Source: Sphingomonas taxi (GTDB taxonomy: Bacteria; Pseudomonadota; Alphaproteobacteria; Sphingomonadales; Sphingomonadaceae). Taken from it: 64,000 nt of DNA. The notes below the pieces were generated by a model. The model had not been told where the DNA came from. It saw only the letters and a list, made by a program, of their open reading frames with translations, and did no database searches. Every line of letters begins with the position of its first letter. The first letter of the stretch is position 1. The position numbers were made by a program, and so were the translations under genes. Shown piece after piece: positions 24,959 through 34,564 of this stretch. The stretch is from NCBI RefSeq assembly GCF_000764535.1, contig NZ_CP009571.1:2537001-2601000 (forward strand). Direction: 5' to 3'.

Positions 24959-25548
24959 GCCTGGCCGAACGGCTGGTGCGCGCATGGCAGGACGGCAACC
25001 GCACCGATCCCGTCCTGCTGACCGGCGACGACCGCGAACTGGAAGGCCGCGACGAGGCCGATCTGACGCCCGCCGCGGTGCTCGTCGCGGTGACCGATCG
25101 CGCCCGCCCCGGCGTGCTGCTCACCCAGCGCACCGACACGTTGCGCCACCACGCCGGCCAGATCGCCTTTCCCGGCGGCCGGCTCGATCCCGGCGAGGAT
25201 GCCGTCGCCGCCGCATTGCGCGAGGCGGAGGAGGAGATCGCCTTGCCCCCCTCGCAGGTGCAGGTGATCGGCGCGGTCGATCGCTACCGGACCGTCACCG
25301 GCTATACCGTCACGCCGGTGCTCGCCGCCGTCCCCGCCGACCTGCCGTTCGTCGCCAGCGAGGCGGAGGTCGCCAGCGTGTTCGAGGTGCCGCTCGACTT
25401 CCTGCTCGATCCCGCCAATCAGATCGCCGCGAGCGCCGAATGGCGCGGCCGCACGCGCCATTATTACGAGATCCGCTGGCAGGACCGCCGCATCTGGGGC
25501 GCGACCGCGGCGATGATCGTCAACCTGTCGCGGCGGCTGGCATGGTGA
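24955..25548 (+). CDS. CoA pyrophosphatase-type Nudix hydrolase
   Basis: 197 residues. The Nudix box is at about 73-95 (GGRLDPGEDAVAAALREAEEE), preceded by the UPF0035/NudL signature LTQRTDTLRHHAGQIAFPGG characteristic of CoA diphosphatases. The intact REAEEE supplies the metal ligands. Hydrolyses coenzyme A and derivatives to 4'-phosphopantetheine and ADP. The start overlaps the DUF1285 stop and its own stop lies inside the first codons of cca (ATGGTGA). Confidence 0.9.
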   Translation: MSLAERLVRAWQDGNRTDPVLLTGDDRELEGRDEADLTPAAVLVAVTDRARPGVLLTQRTDTLRHHAGQIAFPGGRLDPGEDAVAAALREAEEEIALPPSQVQVIGAVDRYRTVTGYTVTPVLAAVPADLPFVASEAEVASVFEVPLDFLLDPANQIAASAEWRGRTRHYYEIRWQDRRIWGATAAMIVNLSRRLAW

Positions 25549-26756
25549 CGCTGCCGCTCGACCGGATCGCCGCGCGCGACGGCTTCAGCCCGCTGGTCGA
25601 CGTGCTCGGTGGACCGGAGCAGACGCGGCTGGTCGGCGGCGTCGTCCGCGACACGTTGCTCGGGCTCGATCCCGCCGATATCGACCTCGCCACCCGCCTG
25701 CTGCCCGAGGACGTGCTCGCGCGGCTTAAGGCGGCGGCCATCCGCGCGGTGCCGACCGGCCTCGCCCACGGCACGATCACCGCGATCCTGCCCGACGGCC
25801 CGATCGAGGTGACGACGCTGCGGCATGACGTCTCGACCGACGGCCGCCATGCCGTCGTCGCCTTCACCGACGTCTGGCAGGACGATGCCGCGCGCCGCGA
25901 CTTCACGATGAACGCGCTCTATGCCGATCCGGCGAGCGGCGACGTCATCGACTATTTCGGCGGTCTCGCAGATCTCGACGCCGGCCGCGTCCGCTTCATC
26001 GGCGACGCCTATCGTCGCATCGCCGAGGATCATCTGCGCATCCTCCGCTTCTTCCGCTTCCACGCGCGCTTCGGCGCCGCCGACCAGAACGCCATCGACG
26101 CCGAGGGGCTCGACGCCTGCACCGCCCGCGCCAACGACCTGATGGCGCTGTCGCGCGAGCGGATCGCCGCCGAATTGCTCAAGCTGCTCGTCGCGCGCCA
26201 TGCGGTGCCGGTGATCGCGCTGATGATCGACCGCGGCATCTTCCGCGCGGTGCTGCCCGAGATCACCGATGCGACGCTGTTCGCCACGCTCGCCGAACGC
26301 GAGGCCGCCGCCGGCGTCGCCCCCGACGCGATCCGCAGGCTCGCCGCCTTGCTCCCGCGCGAGGCAGCGGAAAGCGTCGGCGCGCGCCTCAAATTGTCGA
26401 ACATCGATCGCAAGCGGCTGGTCGCCGCGCGCCAGGGCCCGGGCGACGAAGGCCCGCGCGCGCTCGCCTATCGCGTCGGCGCGACGGGCGCGATCGACCG
26501 GCTGCTGCTCGCGGGCGAGGATGTCGCGCCGATCCGCGACTGGACACCGCCGGCGCTGCCGATAGGTGGCGGCGCGCTGGTCGAACGCGGTCTGCGCAAG
26601 GGACCGGAGGTGGCGGCGGTGCTGCGCCGGATCGAGACGCAATGGCTCGCCGAGGATTTCCCCGACGCAGCCCGCGTGGTTCAGCTCGCCGACGAAGCGG
26701 TCCGCGCCGCGACGACCATCGCCAGCGCGTCCGAGGCTTCGAGCGGCCGAGCGTAG
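25542..26756 (+). CDS. cca: CCA tRNA nucleotidyltransferase / poly(A) polymerase-like
   Basis: 404 residues. Nucleotidyltransferase head: LVGGVVRDTLLG near 30-41, then DIDLATRLLPED near 46-57 with the catalytic DxD, and RRDFTMNALYAD near 118-129. The RNA-binding head continues with RILRFFRFHARFG near 164-176. Adds or repairs the 3'-CCA of tRNAs (the tRNA-Arg gene at 45.1 kb encodes its own CCA). The ATG overlaps the Nudix stop. The last 76 bases overlap, tail to tail, the GGDEF-EAL gene on the other strand. Confidence 0.93.
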   Translation: MVTLPLDRIAARDGFSPLVDVLGGPEQTRLVGGVVRDTLLGLDPADIDLATRLLPEDVLARLKAAAIRAVPTGLAHGTITAILPDGPIEVTTLRHDVSTDGRHAVVAFTDVWQDDAARRDFTMNALYADPASGDVIDYFGGLADLDAGRVRFIGDAYRRIAEDHLRILRFFRFHARFGAADQNAIDAEGLDACTARANDLMALSRERIAAELLKLLVARHAVPVIALMIDRGIFRAVLPEITDATLFATLAEREAAAGVAPDAIRRLAALLPREAAESVGARLKLSNIDRKRLVAARQGPGDEGPRALAYRVGATGAIDRLLLAGEDVAPIRDWTPPALPIGGGALVERGLRKGPEVAAVLRRIETQWLAEDFPDAARVVQLADEAVRAATTIASASEASSGRA

Positions 26757-28366
26757 AGATAGCCCTGGCCATAGGTGCAGCCCAGCGCCGCCAGCGTCTG
26801 CGCCAGTTCGTTGCTCTCGATCCCCTCCGCCGTCGTCCGCATGCCGAGCGCCTGCGCGAGGCTGAGCACCGCGCGCACGATCGCGATCTTGTCGCGGTCG
26901 GCAAGCATGCCGGAGACGAAGCTGCGGTCGATCTTGAGGATGTCGATCGGCAGCTTCTGCAGATAGGCGAGGTTGGAATAGCCGGTGCCGAAATCGTCCA
27001 TCGCCAGCGTCGTGCCGAGCGCCTTCAGCCCGTGCATGATCCCGGCGATCCGATCAGGATCGGTGACGATCGCGCTTTCGGTCAGCTCCAGCACGAACCG
27101 CTCGCCGGCGAGATCGTGGCGGATCAGCGCGGCCTCGACCACCGGGGTGATGTCGTCGCGCTGCATCTGGATCGCCGACAGATTGACCGCGATGCGCATC
27201 CCGCAATTGCCGCCGCATTCCTCGTCCCACCAGCGCAGCGTCCGCGCCGCCTCGTCCATCGCCCAGCGACCGAGCGGCACGATCAGCCCCGATTCCTCGG
27301 CGACCGGAATGAAGTCGCTCGGCATATGCTCGACGCCCTGCGGATCGCGCCAGCGCGCCAGCGCCTCGAACGACACCACCGCACCCGTCGCCAGATCGCA
27401 GATCGGCTGGAAGGCGAGGCGCAGCTGCCGGTCGTCGATCGCGCGGCGCAGCGCCGTCTCCATCGCGAATTGCTCGCGCGCCAGCGTGAACGCCTGCGTC
27501 TGATAGCTTTCGACCTGGCGCCCGGTCTTGGCGCGCTTGACCGCGAATTGCGCGTTGCGGATCAGTTCCTCGACATCGTCGATCGCGTCATTGCCGTAAG
27601 CGATGCCGATCGAACATTCGACGCCGATCTCGTAATCGCTCAGCCGGAACGGTGCCGACAGCGCGCAGCGGATGCGCTCGGCGAGCCGGTTGGCCTCGGC
27701 GGGATCGTCGTCGACCGCCATCAGGATGCCGAATTCGTCGCCGCCGATCCGCGCGAGCGAATCGCGCGCGCGCAGCACGCCCTTGATCCGGCGCGCGACG
27801 GTGATCAGCAATTCGTCGCCGGCGAGGCCGCCGAGACAGGCGTTGAGCCGCCCGAAGCGATCGATGTCGATGACCAGCACCGCATGGCAGCTGCGCTCCG
27901 CCTGCACCGCCTCGATCATGTCGCTGAAGCCTTCCCGATTGGGCAGGCCGGTCAGGCTGTCGGTGGTCATCTCGCGACGCAGCGAGCGTTCGGTGTGGAT
28001 CTGCGCGGTCAGGTCGATGAACGCGATCTGGCAGCGGTCGCGCAGCATCGGCGTCGGCCGCGCGATGGTGACGCGATAATAACGCGAATCGATCACCTGG
28101 CCGATCGACCAGTCGAAGTCGATCCGCACGTCGGAGGTCCGCAGGAAGGCGTCGATCCGGCTGCCGAGCATCGCCAGCATCGGCGACCGGTCGGCGATCA
28201 CGCCCAGCCCGGCGAGCCGATAGGCCCGATTGACCGCGAGGAATTCGAACCCGTCGCCCTCGCGCACGACCTGCACCGTCGGGATCGGGATCAGCTCGAG
28301 ATCGCGCTCGAACAGCTCCCGCGCAGCGAGCGTGATGGACGACAGGTCAGGCGAAGCGGTGGCCAT
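26681..28366 (-). CDS. GGDEF-EAL cyclic di-GMP protein with N-terminal PAS-like domain
   Basis: 561 residues. N-terminal sensor region (about 1-125; FEFLAVNRAYRLAG, RVTIARPTPMLRDRCQIAFI) is PAS-like. The GGDEF domain has intact ARIGGDEFGI near 205, with an RxxD inhibitory site (RARD) five residues before it. The EAL domain retains SFEALARWRDP, LELTESAIV, MDDFGTGYSNL, ILKIDRSF and TAEGIES, all catalytic ligands. Both synthesis and hydrolysis of c-di-GMP are possible from sequence. No signal peptide or TM, so cytoplasmic. The 3' end overlaps cca. Confidence 0.95.
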   Translation of the reverse strand: MATASPDLSSITLAARELFERDLELIPIPTVQVVREGDGFEFLAVNRAYRLAGLGVIADRSPMLAMLGSRIDAFLRTSDVRIDFDWSIGQVIDSRYYRVTIARPTPMLRDRCQIAFIDLTAQIHTERSLRREMTTDSLTGLPNREGFSDMIEAVQAERSCHAVLVIDIDRFGRLNACLGGLAGDELLITVARRIKGVLRARDSLARIGGDEFGILMAVDDDPAEANRLAERIRCALSAPFRLSDYEIGVECSIGIAYGNDAIDDVEELIRNAQFAVKRAKTGRQVESYQTQAFTLAREQFAMETALRRAIDDRQLRLAFQPICDLATGAVVSFEALARWRDPQGVEHMPSDFIPVAEESGLIVPLGRWAMDEAARTLRWWDEECGGNCGMRIAVNLSAIQMQRDDITPVVEAALIRHDLAGERFVLELTESAIVTDPDRIAGIMHGLKALGTTLAMDDFGTGYSNLAYLQKLPIDILKIDRSFVSGMLADRDKIAIVRAVLSLAQALGMRTTAEGIESNELAQTLAALGCTYGQGYLYARPLEASDALAMVVAARTASSAS

Positions 28367-28405
28367 ATCCCCTGTTTTAGACGCCGTTCGTTAAAGCGCC
28401 CTGAA

Positions 28406-28440
28406 AGTATACGTTCATATTGATGTATATCAGCACGTAT
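28406..28440 (-). promoter_or_regulatory. AT-rich promoter region of the GGDEF-EAL gene
   Basis: On the - strand TATACT (28411-28406) lies 40 bases upstream of the ATG. It overlaps an inverted repeat, ATACGT (28409-28414) / ACGTAT (28435-28440), in a distinctly AT-rich patch within GC-rich surroundings. No clear -35 was seen. Confidence 0.4.
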
Positions 28441-28463
28441 CGTTCGCAGGTGAAATCGGGTTC

Positions 28464-30716
28464 CTACCCCCCGAACCGATTGTCGCGCGGGAAGCCGGTC
28501 GGCGGGGTGCGGCCGGCGGCGCCGCGTGCGGTGCGCCACAGCGACAGGTCGGTCTCGGTGCGGGTGCGGCCCGAGCCGCCGCCCATCGGCCAGCTCAGCC
28601 CCTCGGCGAAGACGAAGGTGGTCGCATCGGACAAATGGCCCTCACGGAAGCGTTGCAGCTGCACGCCGGTGCCGCGCGTCATCACCGGCAGCTCGGCGAT
28701 CGGGAAGACGAGCAATTTGCGATTGTCGCCGATCGCCGCGACGTAATCGGCCTCGGCCGCGACCGGCCGGACGACGAGCAGCTTCGCCCCCGGCCGCGGC
28801 GTCATCACCGTCTTGCCCTTGCGCGTCTCGGCGATCACCTCGGCGACGGGCACGCGGAAACCGCGGCCGTCGGTGGCGGCGATCAGCAATTGCACCTGCG
28901 CGCGCGCGTTGAGGAAGGCGACGACGCCGATCGATCCGTCGAGGTCGATCATCGCGCGCACCGGCTCGCCGAAGCCGCGCCCGCCGGGCAGCTTGTCCGC
29001 CGCCAGCGTGAAGAACCGCCCGTTCTCCGCCGCGAGCAGCAACTTGTCCGTCGTCTGCGCATGGAAGGCGAAGGCGGGCCCGTCGCCCTCCTTGAACTTG
29101 AGCGTCTCCGCCGAGGCGAGATCGGAATGCCCCTTCATCGCGCGGATCCAGCCGCGCTGCGACAGGATCACCGTGATCGGCTCGCGCTCGATCATCGCCT
29201 CCAGCGGGATGTCGCGGGTCGGCGCGGCTTCCTCGATGGTCGTGCGCCGCGCGCCGAGCGCGGTCTCCGGCCCGTAGCGGTCGCGCACCTTCTTCATGTC
29301 GCGCTTCATCCGCCGCTTCTGCTTGGCGGGGTCGGCAAGCAGCCCCTCCAGCTCGGCCTGTTCCTTGTCGAGCTTGTCGCGCTCGCCGCGGATCTCGAAC
29401 TCCTCGAGCCGGCGCAGACTGCGCAGCCGCATGTTGAGGATCGCCTCCGCCTGCCGGTCGGTCAGGCGGAATTCCTCCATCATCACCGCCTTGGGCTCGT
29501 CCTCGGTACGAATGATCTCGATCACCCGGTCGAGGTTGAGATAGGCGATCAGATAGCCGTCGAGCAGCTCGATCCGGTCGGCGATCTTGCCGAGCCGGTG
29601 GCGCGTGCGCCGTTCGAGCACGACGAACTGATGCTCGACCCATGCCTTGAGGGCGCCGCCGAGCGACATCACCCGCGGCGTGCGATCCTTGTCGAGCACG
29701 TTGAGGTTGAGGCTGATCCGCGTCTCGAGGTCGGAGAAGCGGAACAGGCCGTCCATCAGCACCTGCGGATCGACGGTGCGGCTGCGCGGTTCGAGCACGA
29801 TCCGCACCTCGGCGTCCGATTCGTCGCGCACGTCGGCGAGGATCGGGAATTTGCGGTCGTTGATCAGGCCGGCGATCTGCTCGATCAATTTGCCTTTCTG
29901 CACGCCGTACGGGATCTCGCTGACCACCACCTGCCAGCCGCCGCCCTTCTCGCGCTCGATGTCCCAGCGTGCGCGGACGCGGAAGCTGCCGCGCCCCGTC
30001 GCATAGCTTTCCGCGATCACCGCCGCCGGATCGACCACCAGCCCGCCGGTCGGAAAGTCCGGCCCCTTGACGAAGTCGAGCACCGCCGTGTCGGGCGCGT
30101 CGGGCTTGTCGACCAGCATGATCGCCGCATCGAGCAATTCGGCGGCATTGTGCGGCGGGATGCTCGTCGCCATGCCCACCGCGATGCCGCTCGCGCCATT
30201 GGCGAGCAGATTGGGGAACAGGCCGGGGAACAGCTCCGGCTCCTGATCCTCGCCATTGTAGGTCGGGCGATAGGCGACGGCATCCTCGTCGAGCCCGTCC
30301 ATCAGGTCGATCGCGACCTGCGTCAGCCGCGCCTCGGTATAGCGATAGGCGGCGGCGTTATCGCCGTCGATATTGCCGAAATTGCCCTGCCCGTCGACCA
30401 AAGGATAGCGCAGCGAGAAGGTCTGCGCGAGGCGGACCATCGCGTCATAGACCGACTGGTCGCCATGCGGGTGATATTTGCCGATGACGTCGCCGACGAC
30501 GCGCGCGCATTTCTTATAGCCCTGGCTCGGATCGAGCTTGAGCAGCCGCATCGCCCACAACAGCCGCCGGTGGACGGGCTTCAGCCCGTCGCGCACATCG
30601 GGCAGCGACCGCGCGGTAATCGTCGACAGCGCATAGACCAGATAGCGGTCGGACAGCGCGGTATCGAACGGCGCATCGAGGATGCCGATCGGAGGTTCCT
30701 GAAAGTCGGTGGCCAT
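28464..30716 (-). CDS. parC: DNA topoisomerase IV subunit A
   Basis: 750 residues. Starts [26 protein letters not shown]. The catalytic tyrosine is in [10 protein letters not shown] (Tyr126). The quinolone-resistance region reads [13 protein letters not shown]: the position equivalent to E. coli ParC Ser80 is Gln87 and that of Glu84 is Asp91. The C-terminal half has the beta-pinwheel blades typical of ParC ([24 protein letters not shown]). ATG 30716; the frame open further 5' has no homology. Decatenates daughter chromosomes together with ParE, whose gene is not in the window. Confidence 0.96.
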   Translation of the reverse strand: MATDFQEPPIGILDAPFDTALSDRYLVYALSTITARSLPDVRDGLKPVHRRLLWAMRLLKLDPSQGYKKCARVVGDVIGKYHPHGDQSVYDAMVRLAQTFSLRYPLVDGQGNFGNIDGDNAAAYRYTEARLTQVAIDLMDGLDEDAVAYRPTYNGEDQEPELFPGLFPNLLANGASGIAVGMATSIPPHNAAELLDAAIMLVDKPDAPDTAVLDFVKGPDFPTGGLVVDPAAVIAESYATGRGSFRVRARWDIEREKGGGWQVVVSEIPYGVQKGKLIEQIAGLINDRKFPILADVRDESDAEVRIVLEPRSRTVDPQVLMDGLFRFSDLETRISLNLNVLDKDRTPRVMSLGGALKAWVEHQFVVLERRTRHRLGKIADRIELLDGYLIAYLNLDRVIEIIRTEDEPKAVMMEEFRLTDRQAEAILNMRLRSLRRLEEFEIRGERDKLDKEQAELEGLLADPAKQKRRMKRDMKKVRDRYGPETALGARRTTIEEAAPTRDIPLEAMIEREPITVILSQRGWIRAMKGHSDLASAETLKFKEGDGPAFAFHAQTTDKLLLAAENGRFFTLAADKLPGGRGFGEPVRAMIDLDGSIGVVAFLNARAQVQLLIAATDGRGFRVPVAEVIAETRKGKTVMTPRPGAKLLVVRPVAAEADYVAAIGDNRKLLVFPIAELPVMTRGTGVQLQRFREGHLSDATTFVFAEGLSWPMGGGSGRTRTETDLSLWRTARGAAGRTPPTGFPRDNRFGG

Positions 30717-30834
30717 ATCGGGAACACTAGTCCGTGGGGGTCTAAACGGCAACGGGCGGGGGTGAAGAGCTGACGCGGGCGCTACGGGCAGGTGTCGCAC
30801 CCGCTTGCACCGAGCGCCTACCTTCCGTCACCCC

Positions 30835-30905
30835 GGCCTCGAGCCGGGGTCCCGCTTCCGCCGCCGTCGAGGAAGCGGGATGCCGGATCAGGTCCGGCAT
30901 GACGG
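30835..30905. repeat. Palindromic repeat type B
   Basis: CCGTCACCCCGGCCTCGAGC at the left end, GGTCCGGCATGACGG at the right, with internal arms CCCGCTTCC / GGAAGCGGG. It occupies the gap between parC and the second glycosyltransferase. Confidence 0.85.
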
Positions 30906-30929
30906 ACACGGCCTCCGTGCGCCAAGCCC

Positions 30930-32102
30930 CTATTCTCGCGCGGATACCGCATCCGCGAGCAGCGCCCGATGCAGCCGCCCCGTCTCGCGCCAATCGTAGC
31001 GTTCCGCATAGCGCCGCGTCGCCGCGCGCTCCGGCAGCGCCGCGAGCAGCCGCGCGATCGCCGCGCCGATCGCGCCGGCCGACCGGTCCGCGCTCAGCAG
31101 CCCCGCCTCGGGCACCCGCACCACCTCGGGCGATCCCCATATCGGCGTCGCGACCAGCGGCGTCCCGCAGGCCAGCGCCTCGAGCAGCACGTTGGCGATC
31201 CCCTCGCGATCCGCGCCGTTCACCGCCACGTCCGCCGCGCCGTAGAGATCGGGCAGCCGCGCCTGATCGACATGGCCGAGGAAGCGCACCCGTTCCGCCA
31301 CGCCCAGCGCTGCCGCCAGCGCGCGCAGCGCCGCGTCGCGCGGCCCGTCGCCCGCGATCATCAGCGTCACCCCCGGCAGCGCCGCGACCGCGCGGATCAC
31401 CAGATCATGCCCCTTGCGATCGATCAGATGCCCGACCGACAACACCGCCGGCCCGTCCAGCCCGAGCGTCCGGCGCAGCGCCTCGCGGTTGGCCGGTGGC
31501 CGGAACAGCGCAAGGTCGACGCCATGCTCGACCACCCGCACCTTGTCCGCCGCCGCGCCGAGCGCGAGCAATTCGTCGCGCAATGCGCCGCACACCGTCG
31601 TCACCGCCGCGGCGCGGGCGATTGCGGCGAGGATCATCCGCCGTTCGGCACGATGCTGCGGGATCAGGCTGACGTCGGTGCCGAGCGCGCTCATCAGGAA
31701 CGGTCGCCCGAACATCCGCGCGAGCAGTCCCGCCGCCACGCCGTCCGGATAGAGATAATAACTGTCGATCGCGTCGAAATCGAACGTCTGCCGCAGCTTG
31801 GCGACATGCGGATACAGCGCCGCCGCCATCAGCCACGGCGCCGCCGCCATGCCGATCTTGGGCAGCACGGGATAGCGCGGATGGCTGATCGCCAGCCCGC
31901 GCCGTGTCGCGGCCTGTGGCGCGCGGCCGAAATCCGCGTAGCGGCCGAACAGCGGATGCGCGCTGGGGAACCACGGCACCGGCGCGACGACGCGGATCTC
32001 GTCGCCGGGTCGGGCGAGATGCGCGACGCGATGCTCGATGAAGATGCCGTGCCGCGGCTGCGCGGCATTGGGATACAGGCTGGACAGCACCAGGATCTTC
32101 AT
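30930..32102 (-). CDS. GT4-family glycosyltransferase
   Basis: 390 residues. N-terminal GT-B domain begins MKILVLSSLYPNAAQPRHGIFIEHRV. The C-terminal domain has VVEHGVDLALFRP near 193, VLSVGHLIDRKGHDLVIRAVAAL near 220-242 and DREGIANVLLEALACGTPLVA near 300-320, giving the E-x7-E-type donor site. A membrane-adjacent capsule, EPS or lipid glycosylation role is typical of the family. The ATG at 32102 is chosen because the upstream frame is translated repeat (32317-32421). Flanked on both sides by palindromic repeats. Confidence 0.9.
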   Translation of the reverse strand: MKILVLSSLYPNAAQPRHGIFIEHRVAHLARPGDEIRVVAPVPWFPSAHPLFGRYADFGRAPQAATRRGLAISHPRYPVLPKIGMAAAPWLMAAALYPHVAKLRQTFDFDAIDSYYLYPDGVAAGLLARMFGRPFLMSALGTDVSLIPQHRAERRMILAAIARAAAVTTVCGALRDELLALGAAADKVRVVEHGVDLALFRPPANREALRRTLGLDGPAVLSVGHLIDRKGHDLVIRAVAALPGVTLMIAGDGPRDAALRALAAALGVAERVRFLGHVDQARLPDLYGAADVAVNGADREGIANVLLEALACGTPLVATPIWGSPEVVRVPEAGLLSADRSAGAIGAAIARLLAALPERAATRRYAERYDWRETGRLHRALLADAVSARE

Positions 32103-32241
32103 GCGCGCCCCGACCGTTACGAACCATTGCCGTAACCGGCTGCGGCCGATCTGGCCATGCCGCGCGCGGCCGCCTCTGCCCCAGTTCCGCACACATCCGG
32201 CGCGGCGGATGCGGTGGCAGCGGGACACGTGGTGACGGCTC

Positions 32242-32421
32242 CCCCATCCCCCGTCACGCCGCAGGGCAATCGCATATGGACGCTCGTGCGAGCCTGTCGT
32301 CTTCCAAGCCCACCCCGTCACCCCGGACTTGTTCCGGGGTCCACCCTGCGGCGAGGAGGAAGGCTTGATTCGACACCGTTCTCCTGCGGCCCCGTGGACC
32401 CCGGAACGAGTCCGGGGTGAC
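32242..32421. repeat. Palindromic repeat type A with left outer end only
   Basis: Inner inverted repeat 32317-32421 starts GTCACCCCGGACTTGTTCC and ends GTCCGGGGTGAC. To its left, 32262-32316 (AATCGCATATGGACGCTCGT, then GTCGTCTTCCAAGC) closely matches 8447-8490 of the most complete copy. The matching right outer end is missing, so this copy is truncated. It fills most of the 415-bp gap between the glycosyltransferase and the hydrolase; the rest should hold their divergent promoters, which I could not define. Confidence 0.85.
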
Positions 32422-32517
32422 GAAATGGGAGGACGCTTTGCAAACGCCACGACAACCCTTCTCTTGCGAACACCGGGGATCGCGCGCCCATCCGCCGTCC
32501 GCTAGCGTTGTCCCCGC

Positions 32518-33345
32518 ATGCTGACCTGGCCCGACCTCACCAGCCGCCCGCGCGGCACGCCCGATGCGACGATCGCCTACGGACCCGACCCGCTGCAGGT
32601 GATCGACCTCTGGCGCCCCGCCGGTGCCGGGCCGCATCCGGTGGTGCTGATGGTCCACGGCGGCTGCTGGCAGACAAGCATCGCCGACCGCCGGCTGATG
32701 GACTGGGTCGCAGCCGATCTGCGCGACCACGGCATCGCGTCATGGAACATCGACTATCGCGGCGTCGACCGCGCCGGCGGCGGCTATCCCGGCACCTTCC
32801 ACGACGTCGCCGCGGCCGCCGACCGGCTGCGCAGCGACGCCGCCGCGCACGGCCTCGACCTCGCCCGCCGCGTCGCGCTCGGCCATTCGGCGGGCGGGCA
32901 TCTCGCCTTGTGGCTCGCCGCGCGCCACCGCATCGCCCCCGACAGCCCGCTCCACGATCCCGATCCGCTGCGCCTCGATCACGTCGTCGCCCTCGGTGCC
33001 CTGCCCGATCTCGCCGCGGTCGCCGCCAGCCCCGACAACGGTTGCGGCACCGAGGTGATCGCGCAGCTCACCGACCAAAGCCGCGCCGCGCCCTATGCCG
33101 ACACCTCGGTCCCGCCGCTCCTCCCGCTCGGCGCGGTGCAGGACCTCGTCAACGGCCGCGAGGATCGCATCGTCCCCTATCGCCTCGCCGAGGACTATAT
33201 CGCCTGCGCCCGCGCCGCCGGCGACACGGTCCACCTCCACACCATCGCCGATACCGGTCACGTCGAACTGATCGCCCCCGGCACCCCCGCCTGGACGCAC
33301 GCCCGCGCCCTCCTCCGCTCAGCTCTTGCCCGAGACCATGCATGA
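32518..33345 (+). CDS. Alpha/beta hydrolase, probable kynurenine formamidase
   Basis: 275 residues. VVLMVHGGCWQTS near 42-54 is the HGGxW oxyanion motif of the arylformamidase-like esterases. The nucleophile elbow is GHSAGG near 121-126. Acid and base candidates are the Asp in GREDRIVPY near 219 and the His in TGHVEL near 247. The stop overlaps the kynureninase start (ATGA), which is the main reason for assigning N-formylkynurenine hydrolysis; on its own it could be another carboxylesterase. It would supply kynurenine to the next enzyme. Confidence 0.75.
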   Translation: MLTWPDLTSRPRGTPDATIAYGPDPLQVIDLWRPAGAGPHPVVLMVHGGCWQTSIADRRLMDWVAADLRDHGIASWNIDYRGVDRAGGGYPGTFHDVAAAADRLRSDAAAHGLDLARRVALGHSAGGHLALWLAARHRIAPDSPLHDPDPLRLDHVVALGALPDLAAVAASPDNGCGTEVIAQLTDQSRAAPYADTSVPPLLPLGAVQDLVNGREDRIVPYRLAEDYIACARAAGDTVHLHTIADTGHVELIAPGTPAWTHARALLRSALARDHA

Positions 33346-34556
33346 CCCGCGAAGACGCCCGCGCCCTCGACCGCGCCGACCCGCTCGCGCCGTTCCGCGA
33401 CCGTTTCGCGCTGCCCGAGGGCCTCATCTATCTCGACGGCAATTCGCTCGGCGTGCTGCCGCGCGCCGTCATCCCCGCGCTTGCCGACACCGTCCAGCGG
33501 CAATGGGGCGAGCGGCTGATCCGCAGCTGGAACGAAGGCTGGATCGACGCCCCCCAGCGCCTCGGCGCGAAGATCGCGCCGCTGATCGGCGCCGCCGCGG
33601 ACGAGGTGATCGTCGGCGACACCACCTCGACGCATCTGTTCAAGGCGCTGGTCGCCGCGCTCCGCCACGATCCCGCCCGCCGCACGATCGTCAGCGAGGC
33701 GGGCAATTTCCCCACCGACCTCCACATCGCCGAGGGCGCGGTCGCCTGCGTGGCGGGCACGGCGCTGAAGGTCGTCGATCGCGCCGACCTCGCCGCCGCG
33801 CTCGACGACGATACCGCCGTGCTGCTGCTCACCCACGTCCATTACAAGACCGCCGAACGCTTCGACCTCGCCGACTGGACCGCCCGCGCGCACGCCGCCG
33901 GTGCGCTGATCCTCTGGGACTTCAGCCACAGCGTCGGCGCGGTGCCGATCGACGTCACCGCCGCCGGTGCCGACATGGCGGTCGGCTGCACCTACAAATA
34001 TCTCAACGGCGGTCCCGGCGCCCCCGCCTTCCTCTACGTCGCGCGCCGGCTGCACGACGCGCTCGCCAATCCGGTCAGCGGCTGGATGGGCCATGCCGAG
34101 CCCTTCGCCTTCACCGATGCCTATCGCCCCGCCGCGGGCATGAAGCGCTGGCTGGTCGGCACCCCGTCGATCCTCGCGATGGCGAGCCTCGAGGCCGCGC
34201 TCGACCTCTGGCGCGACATCGACCTGACGCAGATCGCCGCCAAGAGCGCCGCGCTCTTCGCCATCCTCGCCGAGGCGGGCGCCGCCGCCGGCCTCCCCTG
34301 CGTCAGCCCGACCGACCCGGCGCGGCGCGGCAGCCACATCAGCTTCCGCCACGACCACGCCTATGAGGTGACGCAGGCCCTGATCGCCCGCGGCGTCATC
34401 GGCGACTTCCGCGCCCCCGATGTGCTGCGCCTCGGCCTGACCCCGCTCTACCTCAGCCACGAGGACGTGTGGCGCGCCGGCGAACACCTCCGCGACGTCA
34501 TCGCCACCGAGGCATGGCGCAACGCCGCTTATGCCGAACGCAACGCCGTGACCTGA
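33342..34556 (+). CDS. kynU: Kynureninase
   Basis: 404 residues, normal for bacterial kynureninase. Opens with the fold-type-I pattern IYLDGNSLGVLPRAV near 29-43. The PLP lysine lies in DMAVGCTYKYLNGGPGAPAF near 208-227, preceded by WDFSHSVGAVPIDV with the cofactor Asp. SGWMGHAEPFAF and GTPSILAMASLEAAL are further conserved blocks. Cleaves kynurenine to anthranilate and alanine. The two-gene operon lacks the tryptophan dioxygenase; that enzyme would have to be encoded elsewhere for the full tryptophan route. Confidence 0.96.
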   Translation: MTREDARALDRADPLAPFRDRFALPEGLIYLDGNSLGVLPRAVIPALADTVQRQWGERLIRSWNEGWIDAPQRLGAKIAPLIGAAADEVIVGDTTSTHLFKALVAALRHDPARRTIVSEAGNFPTDLHIAEGAVACVAGTALKVVDRADLAAALDDDTAVLLLTHVHYKTAERFDLADWTARAHAAGALILWDFSHSVGAVPIDVTAAGADMAVGCTYKYLNGGPGAPAFLYVARRLHDALANPVSGWMGHAEPFAFTDAYRPAAGMKRWLVGTPSILAMASLEAALDLWRDIDLTQIAAKSAALFAILAEAGAAAGLPCVSPTDPARRGSHISFRHDHAYEVTQALIARGVIGDFRAPDVLRLGLTPLYLSHEDVWRAGEHLRDVIATEAWRNAAYAERNAVT

Positions 34557-34564
34557 CCGGCCGC

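Noticed and set aside
28635..30773. 712-residue open frame antisense to parC
   Set aside because: No recognisable motif; parC on the other strand has all topoisomerase IV signatures.
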